Origin: Acanthopleura granulata
Taxonomy: Eukaryota; Mollusca; Polyplacophora; Chitonida; Chitonidae
Direction: 5' to 3'
DNA: 64,000 nt
Assembly: GCA_016165875.1 (NCBI GenBank)
Contig: JABBOT010000080.1
Coordinates: 38,374,146-38,438,145 of the forward strand
Position 1 is the stretch's first letter, and every line of letters begins with the position of its first letter. The notes under the pieces are model-generated. The model saw nothing but the letters and a program-made list of their open reading frames with translations, ran no database searches and was not told where the DNA came from. The position numbers and the translations under genes are program-made. Shown here piece by piece: positions 38,301 through 46,090 of this stretch.

Positions 38301-41300
38301 TGGTCTTAGCTACCAAATTCCACGTTATTATTTTATAGGACTGATGTTTCACGTTATATGTGGAGAAAACCGCAGTGGAAAACCACCGACCTTTGTGAAG
38401 TTCGTGACACACTTTTGTATATGTGGTGCACAGATAAGCACACCATACTGGTGGATATCAAGTGGTAGTCAACAAAGGTTATATTGTACAAAAGGTCAGA
38501 CAAGCATCGTAGCCCGCGTACTGTCACGAAGGTCGGAGGACAGCCAGATCAGTGTTTTAATGTTCATGTAAATCACATGGAATGCCCGGCTTTCTCAGCA
38601 CGTGGATAACGCCTCTTGGTATGAGTGAATCTAGCTGGCCAAGCCCATAGCAAACAATCGCACAGGCCATTCAATCAACACATCTATGTATTCACTAATT
38701 CATATGTGGTTAGAGCTTTGCCAATAGGGTTTCCAGTCAATCACTTTACCAAGTTCCTGGTACGCGCAGCTGTCACTGGAATCCATTTAATCCCTTCTGC
38801 AAATAATGACGTTTTCTTATCACTTTATCAGCATATCGACACATTCATGAGTTCATCAATCTAAGTCTCATGCCATGAATATTATTCCTAGTGTGCGGTT
38901 CAAAAATCACTCTTTTCTCCCATTTCATCAAATAATAACAACCGATCTCTTATTCCATCGATTATCCTTGCAGACGGTCATACAGTGTCGGTGGGCTGTC
39001 AAGATGGCACCATCTGTTTGTATGAAGTGATGGATGACGGCTTTTACCTCAGAAAGATTGGCAATCTGCAGGTGAGCGGCTTTGTTGTATGGTATTTATC
39101 CCAGATAATTACAGTGTCACGGTACTTCACTGCCCCACATATAACTGAATGTACGTCTGTAACGCAATTTACATTAGCGCATATCTGCATTACAGTACCA
39201 CCAAAAAATGTCAGTGTTGAAATTTGACAGTTTTCTATTCCATGGATCCCTAAAGTATAGAATTATGCAGCTACATGTGATTTGAATTTACGTAAACTTT
39301 CATTAATATTTAAGATGAATGAACGATTATGGCTTAACGCCACAGTGGCAATATCTCAGTCACATCGTGGCGATTTTTAACATGAAGATATATACCTAAA
39401 ATAGCGCACCTACATTTGAAAATGCGGCACCGTTGACATTATCTTGTATCTCCGTATCATCGTTTTTTTTTCTCAAGGGACACAAGAATGCCGTGTCGCA
39501 CATGGACTGGTCCAGTGATAACAGGTTTCTTCAAACAGTCTCAGCGGATTATGACCTCTTCTTTTGTATGTTTATTTAATCCGCTTGATTAATGTATTTC
39601 GTATTCTTGATAATCGCAACTATGGTCCTAAGTCAAGGAAATTTTCTGTTTACGGAGATATGAAATGAAATATCATGAATAAAGTTTTTGTTGTAATTGT
39701 AGGCCGTCGCTGATAAGTTCTAAGAACGGCAGAGTTTTCTCTGAGAGAATTACGTATGATGTTAGAACAAATAATCACAATATAGTATAAAACACTAACC
39801 GTCTACAGGTCTTGCATTGCGTTCGACGAAAAAATACATCCTAGAATTTAAATGAATGAAAAAGATTCAAGAAAAAAGCTATGAAAAGGTATCTGCATGT
39901 AAACATAATAAATTCAAAAAATATTATACACTTAAGAAATCCTGTAAGCGTTATCAAACACCTCCAAAGCGCACTGAGTTAAAACCCAGCACTTAATTTA
40001 CAGGGGAAGTGGAGGACCTTAATCACGTGAATTCTGTCAAGGCAATGCGTGACGTTGATTGGTCCACTCAAACATGTGTGCTGTCCTATAATATCCTAGG
40101 TAGGTATATCAACATACACTATTGTGCAGTTGTTTGTTTTATGGTAAAATTTGTAGGCATACGTTCATAAAATCGTTTTTTTACTTTTGTCAAGTCGATA
40201 GTTTCTTTGTTATTGAGAGGTAGAAGCTGTTTTAAATGATTTTAATAACTTAAGTTTACCTCACGCGTCTTGTCAACAAACTTATCAAACAGGTGAATTG
40301 AAAGATATACCTGTACAGATTTAAGGGTGACCTGTAATTGTGTGTGTGTCCTTCGTTTTTACTCCTCGGCCAATACTGATCAAGGGGTATTGTCGTAGCG
40401 GACAGTGGTCGCCCGACTGCCCGTCCTTTGGTCTGTCCATCCCTGTGCTTGTAAACAATCTCTCTCTGGAACGGTTTATCGCAAGTTCACCAAACTTACA
40501 CCACACTTAAACATTAGCATGAGGAAAAACCCTATTAATTTTCAGCGACCTTGACCTTTATAAAATCATTACAGTTATTTAAGTTTAATTTTATGAGTGA
40601 ATGGTGTTATACATAATATCTCTTGGAATTTGCATCCATTCGTTACGTGTTTGTACATGTGCTTAAGGTCGATAGGAGTGAAATGGTTTAGGGCCAATAG
40701 GAATAGCGTTATAATTTATTTATGTGAATCGTGTTATTTTAGTGGAATTGCTTGTAAGGCAGTACCTTAAACCTGCTGGGAAATCAATCATCACCTGCGA
40801 ATGGAAATATGAAATACCTGTACTGGTGTGTTACATGTCTGAAATTGTCAACTTCGCGTCTGCTAACTTGGGCCAAGGGGGATGACTCTCGGCTACTTAA
40901 ATGCAGGCTACTTAACCCGGCTTCTTTTCACGGCCCCACATAGGCCCCTGGACGAACCTGAAGGCAGGAGAGGACATCCGATGTGTGTGTCGGTCAGCAT
41001 TTAGAGAGTACCTGGCCGTGGGGACAAACAGCGGCTCAGTGAAGCTGTATAAATACCCAAGTTCTTGTCAGAAGGTGAGAATTCCACATTTATTTACACA
41101 CAGATCTGTGGCAGTTGTAACCTATCCATGTACACCTGTTATCCAAAGTGATCCGTGTTGAAACCGGTCTACACAATACTGGTAGAGGCTTAACGCTAGA
41201 AACATCTCTGTCCAGCTAGAAGCAAATTTTGGAGAACTTTACATATTTTACCCTGTAATTTTCAACTTCATATTGATGCCCGATGTATATCACTGCCATA

Positions 41301-41585
41301 CAAGATACAGAGTAACGTTTAATTACTGGTCTTAAAAGTGGCTTGTAAATTGTAATATCCAAATTTAACCGATGTACATTCTGGCCCTAAAAGTTATAAT
41401 CTAGAAATGCAGCACACCTTAAAGGACTCAAACTTCATTTTTTCCAGGCACAGTGCTACTCCAAAAAGTCCTTCTCCTCTCAAGTGACGAGTATCCAGTT
41501 CGCTATGGAAGATAGATACATCATCTCTGCTGGGGGAACGGAAGCTGTCTTGATGCAGTGGGCTTTGAAACCCCTTCTCTCGTGA
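17263..41585 (+). CDS. DCX-EMAP: Doublecortin-domain EMAP protein (DCX-EMAP), complete gene, about 20 coding exons
   Basis: A microtubule-associated protein fusing two doublecortin domains to an EMAP-like body. Numbered from the ATG at 20994 (1,012 residues), DCX1 is about 66-143 ([10 protein letters not shown]..., [17 protein letters not shown]), DCX2 about 194-275 ([11 protein letters not shown]..., VNFIACGEE), a Ser/Lys-rich linker about 280-390, and the HELP motif about 395-450 ([27 protein letters not shown]). WD40-type blades run from there to the end. Exon spans are listed separately; all phases agree, with TGA at 41583-41585. A leader exon at 17263-17304 would extend the protein to 1,028 aa. 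Drosophila DCX-EMAP acts in mechanosensory cilia of chordotonal and campaniform neurons; a ciliary or sensory role here is inference. Vertebrate EMLs have HELP and WD40 but no DCX domain. The name is by domain architecture; the start exon is the main doubt. Confidence 0.88.
17590..18485 (+). repeat. Degenerate ~49-bp minisatellite in two blocks
   Basis: Units of the form gcgttaactctcattgttca + gattgtactac... + cttttc..cttc recur at about 17600-17755 and 18272-18485. The two blocks are separated by about 510 bp of unrelated sequence holding a CRE cluster. Units are diverged, so the array is old. Confidence 0.55.
17958..18147. promoter_or_regulatory. Cluster of CRE/ATF-like sites in first intron of DCX-EMAP
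   Basis: TGACGTCG at 17958, TGACGTTG at 17979, TGACGTCA at 18008, GACGTCAT at 18066 and TGACGTAA at 18140, plus two GCGTCAC half-sites, all within 190 bp. This could be a CREB/ATF enhancer. TGACGTCA is, however, frequent across this window. Confidence 0.35.
18798..18940 (-). repeat. SINE family A, truncated, reverse
   Basis: It keeps the head-side half (ggttgctggcacacgtacgg, ggacttaaactcccagcgac) but lacks the tail-side half. Confidence 0.65.
19302..19532 (+). repeat. SINE family A
   Basis: The tRNA-like head shows an A-box-like tgccctaatggttag near 19312 and a B-box-like gttcaagtct near 19383. The body is diverged and ends in gattcttgaatatagagcg, then caacgaaatgcataaataa. Confidence 0.72.
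20270..20735. repeat. 60-bp minisatellite, 8 units, with B-box-like motif
   Basis: Units begin at 20270, 20329, 20389, 20459, 20512, 20572, 20632 and 20692; most spacings are 60 bp. Each carries gggaacaacccagctccacc and ggagtcaaacacgcc. Because 60 is a multiple of three, one frame stays open for about 170 codons, but no splice or homology evidence supports translation. On the minus strand most units read GTTTGACTCC, one base from a Pol III B box. Confidence 0.85.
20988..21743 (+). CDS. DCX-EMAP: DCX-EMAP exon with DCX1 and first half of DCX2
   Basis: Large exon (756 nt) after acceptor ttttttcttacccgtag; donor gtaagt. It encodes an acidic N-terminus, the complete first doublecortin domain and the start of the second. 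Phase 0 on both sides. Confidence 0.92.
21863..22112 (+). repeat. SINE family A with clear tRNA-like head
   Basis: The head reads gtggcttagttggttagcg (A-box region), then gagctcaag near the B box. The body is ccggtttcctcccaccataa. The tail is an (AAAT)n run. It lies in a DCX-EMAP intron. Confidence 0.85.
22867..23012 (+). repeat. Perfect 73-bp tandem duplication
   Basis: The unit starting tcaatgaatttatag at 22867 is repeated identically from 22940. Two identical copies lie back to back in an intron, either a recent duplication or an assembly error. Confidence 0.9.
24820..24925. repeat. Dispersed repeat fragment, family D
   Basis: Contains ccggtgttctccgcctataa acctgaccg. Diverged relatives appear around 5250-5345 and 32385-32510 (tttactctgggt...cctcc). 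Boundaries are uncertain. Confidence 0.4.
25066..25252 (+). CDS. DCX-EMAP: DCX-EMAP exon completing DCX2
   Basis: Acceptor catgtgaacag, donor gtaagt. It begins [20 protein letters not shown], closing the second DCX fold, then a Ser/Lys/Arg-rich linker. Ends in phase 1. Confidence 0.9.
25991..26182 (+). CDS. DCX-EMAP: DCX-EMAP linker exon
   Basis: Acceptor cacatttcttcag, donor gtaaag. It encodes a polar Ser/Pro/His linker ending HGRRK, probably disordered and basic. Phase 1 in and out. Confidence 0.82.
26470..26545 (+). CDS. DCX-EMAP: DCX-EMAP exon leading into HELP motif
   Basis: Acceptor tttatttgcag, donor gtatcc. It encodes an acidic turn (DSDDDG) and then KLDWV, the opening of the HELP motif. 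Ends in phase 2. Confidence 0.85.
26865..27017 (+). CDS. DCX-EMAP: DCX-EMAP exon with HELP motif
   Basis: Acceptor gactttcatag, donor gtaatc. It reads [13 protein letters not shown], then [13 protein letters not shown] and [10 protein letters not shown]. This is the hydrophobic EMAP-like signature running into the first WD blade. Confidence 0.93.
27378..27447 (+). CDS. DCX-EMAP: DCX-EMAP WD40 exon
   Basis: Acceptor ttctaaag, donor gtaagt. It encodes [18 protein letters not shown], the classic EMAP strand after the HELP motif. Confidence 0.9.
27531..27660 (-). repeat. Dispersed repeat, family B
   Basis: Contains cagctttatgggtgaaggaa, then ccaccgacc...ttggcaaagtactga and acaccatactggtgg. The same order is seen at 38360-38475 and 58868-59150, and inverted at 57125-57280. 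The strand label is arbitrary. Confidence 0.55.
28422..28464 (+). repeat. Short tandem repeat, ~16-bp unit
   Basis: aaatgcacaaaagctc is repeated about 2.5 times in an intron. Confidence 0.75.
30483..30584 (+). CDS. DCX-EMAP: DCX-EMAP WD40 exon
   Basis: Acceptor ttttttacttcag, donor gtaacc; 34 codons, phase 0. It begins SHVRIWDT, a textbook blade end, then ISSVSFS. Confidence 0.92.
30865..31185 (+). repeat. tRNA-headed dispersed repeat, family C
   Basis: Contains tgtgactgggtagggtgtca, ctcgtcctgccaca and ctaaagacccctcgt, as in the copy near 4 kb. Intronic. Confidence 0.6.
31497..31592 (+). CDS. DCX-EMAP: DCX-EMAP WD40 exon with donor copied into a minisatellite
   Basis: Acceptor tcctatcgccag, donor gtaagt; 32 codons, phase 0. 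It encodes [16 protein letters not shown]. Its last bases plus the donor are repeated downstream. Confidence 0.92.
31582..31905 (+). repeat. ~45-bp minisatellite seeded by an exon-intron junction
   Basis: About seven diverged units of (aa)gaccaccgtaagtgtgcc + gtgtggttttgt + ctgagtgtacgc. The first unit is the true exon end and donor. Most later units have lost the GT, but the last (about 31886) still reads gaccaccgtatgt, a possible decoy donor. Confidence 0.8.
33850..34011 (+). CDS. DCX-EMAP: DCX-EMAP WD40 exon
   Basis: Acceptor tccttgcag, donor gtatgt; 54 codons, phase 0. It includes [15 protein letters not shown], an EMAP-type blade. Confidence 0.94.
34329..34487 (+). CDS. DCX-EMAP: DCX-EMAP WD40 exon
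   Basis: Acceptor tttatattcag, donor gtattt; 53 codons, phase 0. It includes [19 protein letters not shown] and NITVWSRD, and ends NAHK. Confidence 0.94.
34734..34847 (+). CDS. DCX-EMAP: DCX-EMAP WD40 exon
   Basis: Acceptor ggcatgtttcag, donor gtgagt; 38 codons, phase 0. It includes [16 protein letters not shown] and EIKTWD. Confidence 0.94.
35324..35461 (+). CDS. DCX-EMAP: DCX-EMAP WD40 exon
   Basis: Acceptor atttaaccacag, donor gtgggt; 46 codons, phase 0. It includes [11 protein letters not shown] and [13 protein letters not shown], the inter-propeller type of blade seen in EMAPs. Confidence 0.92.
35891..36022 (+). CDS. DCX-EMAP: DCX-EMAP WD40 exon
   Basis: Acceptor ggttgtttccag, donor gtagat; 44 codons, phase 0. 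It includes [13 protein letters not shown] and [14 protein letters not shown]. Confidence 0.94.
36576..36732 (+). CDS. DCX-EMAP: DCX-EMAP WD40 exon
   Basis: Acceptor ttaccattgtag, donor gtaagt. It includes [17 protein letters not shown] and ITVIKFSP. Ends in phase 1. Confidence 0.93.
37480..37700 (+). repeat. Shortened family C repeat with CA-rich tail
   Basis: The tRNA-like head (gaacgaccacatcgaggtcg) is followed by ctgccaca and an (ACATACAC)n microsatellite at about 37662-37700. Confidence 0.55.
38360..38475 (-). repeat. Dispersed repeat, family B fragment
   Basis: Contains aaaccaccgacctttgtgaag and cacaccatactggtgg in the same order as the copy at 27531. Intronic. Confidence 0.5.
38974..39071 (+). 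CDS. DCX-EMAP: DCX-EMAP WD40 exon
   Basis: Acceptor ttatccttgcag, donor gtgagc. It includes [15 protein letters not shown]. Enters in phase 1 and ends in phase 0. Confidence 0.93.
39315..39375 (+). repeat. Short interspersed repeat, 'cttaacgccac' family
   Basis: Same string as at 2946-3013 (gattatggcttaacgccac, then atatctcag and cgtggcga). Confidence 0.7.
39478..39565 (+). CDS. DCX-EMAP: DCX-EMAP WD40 exon
   Basis: Acceptor tttttttctcaag, donor gtatgt. It includes [12 protein letters not shown] and [13 protein letters not shown]. Ends in phase 1. Confidence 0.92.
40004..40099 (+). CDS. DCX-EMAP: DCX-EMAP WD40 exon
   Basis: Acceptor cttaatttacag, donor gtaggt. It continues the blade as [20 protein letters not shown]. 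Phase 1 in and out. Confidence 0.9.
40321..40510. repeat. Probable dispersed repeat fragment
   Basis: The string gtccgt/ctgtccatccctgtgc, caatctctctctggaacgg and ttcaccaaacttacaccaca resembles a common invertebrate interspersed repeat as I recall it. A weak relative lies near 51650-51740. Intronic. Confidence 0.3.
40944..41074 (+). CDS. DCX-EMAP: DCX-EMAP WD40 exon
   Basis: Acceptor ggccccacatag, donor gtgaga. It includes [17 protein letters not shown]. Enters in phase 1 and ends in phase 0. Confidence 0.93.
41448..41585 (+). CDS. DCX-EMAP: DCX-EMAP terminal exon
   Basis: Acceptor cattttttccag; 45 codons and TGA. It ends the last blade ([26 protein letters not shown]), as in EMAP family C-termini. 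Confidence 0.94.
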   Translation, partial: AQCYSKKSFSSQVTSIQFAMEDRYIISAGGTEAVLMQWALKPLLS

Positions 41586-41779
41586 AACAATACGAGATCT
41601 CTATGAACAAATCGCTGTTCCCTTTGCCCGCTATTCTGTGATAATCATGGCCGACTCAGATGAGCTGAGTGTTCAGTTAAGATCCATTCTGTGCAGACTG
41701 CTGTTCATTTCTGCGATACACTTTGACACTATATACATGCTAAGTTGGTCGAGCTATTAAATTCAAATAGTACCCTCAA

Positions 41780-41785
41780 AATAAA
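41780..41785 (+). terminator. DCX-EMAP: DCX-EMAP polyadenylation signal AATAAA
   Basis: The first AATAAA after the stop, 195 nt downstream. A later AATAAA lies at about 42781 inside a repeat. Confidence 0.55.
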
Positions 41786-42419
41786 CAGTGGCCAGTGGAA
41801 AGACAGTTTGAAATTATCCTTTACAAATTTTGTTTATTTTTATTTTAGATTTTTGGGACTGACTAATTGTGAAATTGTTGAATTCTGCAGTGGAGACTGG
41901 ACAACATATTCGTAAACTTGGATGCTATAGATGTAAACTGAGTCTTTGTACCTTGGTCCTTTTCATTTGCCCTAGCTGTACTTACGTTTACCCACCTGCA
42001 TCACGAAATCGTGAAGATGTTAACTGGATGTTACTGGACTCGGATTAATGTGGTTTTTACCGTTATTTCGATTATGTCACGACCGTGTCTCCTTGTAGGA
42101 GACTGTTCCAAAATGGCCATATATTTATAGTGCTGTCTCACTGCAGTGTGATGCCAAAGACACCATATATTGCACGACGACCCACCTATCACTGCATATA
42201 CGGAGACCGGGCTGACGAATGTAAGCTTATTAGCCCTACTCACTTATGGTCAACGTCAAGATAGTATGATGATTGCGGATTTTAAGGTCTGTGTCTAAGA
42301 CTCAACAAACAGGCACTCTTGCACCTCTTGAATCGCATGCACATCTTTTTCTTTGAGTCGATCCGGACGAGTAAAGGGGTTATGTATGTTTCTTTTACAT
42401 GTAATATTAATGTATAACC

Positions 42420-42790
42420 CTGTGGGTGAGCGTGGCATGGATACAGCTTAATGTCGGGAAATTAGTCAGGCATCTTATCCGACCTGGCATCCTGCAGACT
42501 GTGACCTGGTTTTCTCTAGGCATTGACCAGGTTTCCTCCTGGCTCTGACCTGATTTCCTTCGGAATCGGAATGACCGTTTTCCTAATGTTCGTGACCTGG
42601 TTTCGTCCATGACCTGTTACCTTTCAGGCCCTGACCTGGTTGCCTTCTGGCTCAGTTCTGATTTCCTCAAGGCCCTGACCTAGTTTTGTTCCAGGCTCTG
42701 ACCTGGTTTCCTCCAAGTTCTGGCCTAGTTTGTCATATGATTGACATATTAAGGTGTGTGGTGTATAATACCAATCAAATGAATAAAAAA
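42420..42790 (+). repeat. SINE family A with its core expanded into a minisatellite
   Basis: The right end is a SINE tail (ataccaatcaaatgaataaa), and the left has a diverged head. Between them, 42480-42740 repeats a 22-30-bp unit of the form ggctctgacctggtttcctc about nine times. That unit matches the SINE core ggctctgcccggtttcctcc, so the array most likely grew from inside the element. Confidence 0.7.
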
Positions 42791-43204
42791 AATATTTTAG
42801 CTGAGTAAGTGTATTTTTGTATGTCACTGTACAGACAGACATCGAGGGGGCTTGAGTAAACCTTGACTTGCCAGAATCGAACATAACTTAGTAATGTGAA
42901 TTGGTTAGTTGAATGAACGTCGAGCTATTCTGGTTGTGGGTAAGACCTGCACACGCGTCGAGACGACAATGTTATACAGTAAAAGCTATAAAGCTACAGT
43001 GTAAAGTGTATTTTTGGATTTTTGCACCAACTACAGATCTTCATTGTGATAATTTTGCCATGATACTCTTCAAATTTAAGTAATTAAACTTTTTAAAAAT
43101 GTATCGTTGTTTAAGCTGTTGTCTTTGATATTTATGTTCATGGTGCATCCATGGTTTTCCTGGACTAAGCGGCGAAATATTTTCAATGCATTTATTTGGT
43201 CAAA

Positions 43205-43380
43205 GGAGTGTTTTCAAGAATATTTCATTTATACGGGGGCCAACATTATACTGGGAGGAAACCGGACAGTACCTGGTAGAAAACCACGACTATCCGCAGG
43301 TTGCTGGCAGACAATCCCGCTCACGGCCGTAGAGCAAGCCAACGTGAGCTTACTTGACCTCACAGCGACGTGGTGTGTGT
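43205..43380 (-). repeat. SINE family A, partial, reverse
   Basis: Contains caagaatatttcatttatac, ccaacattatactgggagga and gcaggttgctggcagac in family order; the tRNA-like head is incomplete. Confidence 0.75.
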
Positions 43381-43649
43381 CTCCTTTCTTACATTTAGCG
43401 AACGTAAAACAATGAAGATGGAAACATTTTGATGACGTCATTGTGTCCGGTTTTCTGGGTTAGTAAATTGGACTTGCTAAGCAATGATGAAACAGCTTGT
43501 CCAGTTACTAACAAACCCCCGTGATGTAAAGTCGCTGACGAGCCAGCCAAGGCCGGATTTGAACATGGGATTTTAAAATCATAGTAAGAGCTTCAGGTCT
43601 CCAGAATAAGGCTTATTATATGTGTCAACGAGGAGAGTAAATTAGCAGC

Positions 43650-44020
43650 AAGCTATGTATGTATGCTTAGGTTTTAGGTCGTACTCAATAGTTTTATGTC
43701 ATACTCAGTGTTTGTTCAGATATATGACGAGAAGGAGCTCTTCGAATATACATGTATGTATTGTTTGGCAGGGCGAGTCCATGCCGCCAAAGCGCTGCCG
43801 CCACTGCACGAAACATCATACCAGACATGACACCCCACCCAGTCACATTTTACTGACACCGGGCCGACCAGTCCTGTCTCCTTACTCTATTTTATAACCT
43901 TTCCAAGATAGGCAGCAACAAGTACCACTTAAAAAGTCCGAAGTTGGTTCCGGATCTCCCGACCTTGAAGCGGACACTCTACTCACCAGCGGTTACCAAG
44001 GCAGTCAACATCAAGGTGCA
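43650..44020 (-). repeat. tRNA-headed dispersed repeat, family C, reverse
   Basis: Reverse-complement family C: ggcagggcgagtccatgccg, cacccagtcaca and, at the head, ctcccgaccttgaagcgg. Confidence 0.6.
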
Positions 44021-44328
44021 GTGATGCGAAATACCACGGTCCATTCCCTACACACAGGTATCACGTGGGTGCAAGACCTATATGAGTTAGTGAGTTCATG
44101 TCCATGAAAAATGAACATGTTTGTCCGGGACCTGGGACGAAAGATTCCCCTTTACTCAATCCAGAAACGCAAACACCGCCATACAAGTGACGAAATGTTC
44201 AACTAGGCATTAACAACAATCAAATAAGTAAACAAACTGAAACTCATTAAATTACAATATAGGAGATTAGATTGTGTATATATATATGTACACACAAACG
44301 GAAGACACAACAGTCATAAAGAGGTGGC

Positions 44329-44334
44329 TTTATT
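44329..44334 (-). terminator. Candidate polyadenylation signal of the minus-strand gene
   Basis: AATAAA on the minus strand. Cleavage would fall near 44304-44315. Nearer alternative signals may exist, for example around 46451. Confidence 0.35.
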
Positions 44335-45929
44335 TTACAAAAAACGGGTTTCATTTTTTTTGAAGGATTATTCAAATTACAGGAGTGTTCTATTAAAGAG
44401 TACATATGTACATACAGTACCAGTTGAAGTTCAAAACTTTAGGTTAAGAATAACAAAAAATGGATTCAGTGTTGTACATCTTATGACATCATATACATGT
44501 ACAATGCACACACATAGAGAAGAGTGCCATACAAGGACGATGACAGCTTGGACACCATGGCACTTGTCACTGGGGATTCACGAGCTAAGTTGCACCGTGT
44601 GCATGAATAAGTAAACTGATTAAACTTAACAAATTCTTCGAAAAGTAAAACAGCCAAGCGGGAAACTAAAGAGTCTACGAGACATAGGTTTGAAACTATA
44701 AAATATATAATGAATCAGGCGTCTACATAACATGTTCCCGAGATTTGTGCTTTTTATCCCGGATAGTTCTGTTCTGTGTTGTTTCTATCGTAAATAAATA
44801 CGAAGCCTTTCTTGTCAAGCACTCTGGAAGCATTACCAAAACAGTACATGTTCCCTTTCGGTTTGAGCCGTCATAACAATACATATTGAGACCTTGTACC
44901 AAAATCCAATATGATGAATTCTTTGGAAAAAAAATCAGGAAAACTGTCAAAGTCCAAAAACCCTCCAGTTTTGTTGAAATGATATGAAATTCGAAACTGA
45001 TCCAAATCAGGCACGATGCTTATAATGAAGCCAAGTATATTAAATTTGGGGGAAAAATGCGGAAAACTGATTCCTGACGGACTATATATGACGTGTGTAT
45101 GATGAATAACTATATGTACCCAACGCAGCCCACAGCTGTAATATCTGTCTACGTCTCCACATCAGTTATATTAGCAGTTGCCAAAGCACCAAGGCAATGA
45201 ATTTATAGGGACTGTTTGAAGTGGCTAATAGATCTGACTTTAGAGACATATGCTCTTTTTCATGACTTACCTCTGGCTTTATGCCGTTCTGAGTCAATAG
45301 ATAGCCTGTGGTACGCACATATGGCAACGTCACATTAATAAATTTTACCTCTACCAATCTGCCCTGTAAAGACATTGCATGCACTAGGCAGGTAGGAAAA
45401 GACATCATTCGTTTCTAAGTAGGCCCGGTATGCATTAGTTGAAAAGAATCCGAGTCGTTGGTCTTATTTACATGGTGAACATCCAAATTATTAATTAATT
45501 AATTAAGTTTTCATGGGATAAGTTTGGGTCTGTAATCGCTGGGAATGTTTGCCAACATCATTTGTCCTCACTTCATTGTTGTTTAAATCACACTCAGAAA
45601 TATTTCACTAAAACATTTTTATGGGAGGAGGAAACAGGCGAAGAAGAACAGATATGCAAACCATGCATAATGATGGCAAACAAGTGGTCTTCATGGAATC
45701 GCATGGACTGCGAAAAACAGTCTATTATACAGACATATTATGTCACCAACTCCCACACTGTGATAGTAGCCTAATACCAGGGATTAAATGGTTTATTGAC
45801 AGAATGCAAGAGGTTTATTTCAAAACATTTTATCAAACGTGGAATGAAAGGTGTGACTATGTCTTACAGCAAACCTTCATTTAAATAGCAGGTCATACTT
45901 TTCGGTGTATCAGTGCTTATGAAATACTA

Positions 45930-46090
45930 CGGAAGTGCACAACCAAGTCAGTGCACAACCGCACAACAAAGACAGTGCGCAACTAATGCAGTGCACAACC
46001 AATGCACTGAATAACCGCACAACTAATGCAGTGTATAGCCAAGGCAGTGCACGATCAAGGAAGTACATAACCAAGGCAGAGCAGAACCAA
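45930..46090. repeat. Degenerate ~15-bp tandem repeat
   Basis: Repeats of gtgcacaaccaa(g/t)gca with variants such as gtgcgcaactaatgca, roughly ten units. Confidence 0.65.

Larger units (their letters stand above)
41810..44300. other. Intergenic region between convergent genes
   Basis: It separates the 3' end of DCX-EMAP from the proposed 3' end of the minus-strand gene. It is mostly repeats: an expanded SINE at 42420-42790, a SINE at 43205-43380 and a family C repeat at 43650-44020. No gene was seen. Confidence 0.5.

Noticed and set aside
45930..46090. CRISPR-like regular repeats
   Set aside because: Units are directly adjacent and degenerate with no spacers, in a eukaryotic context.
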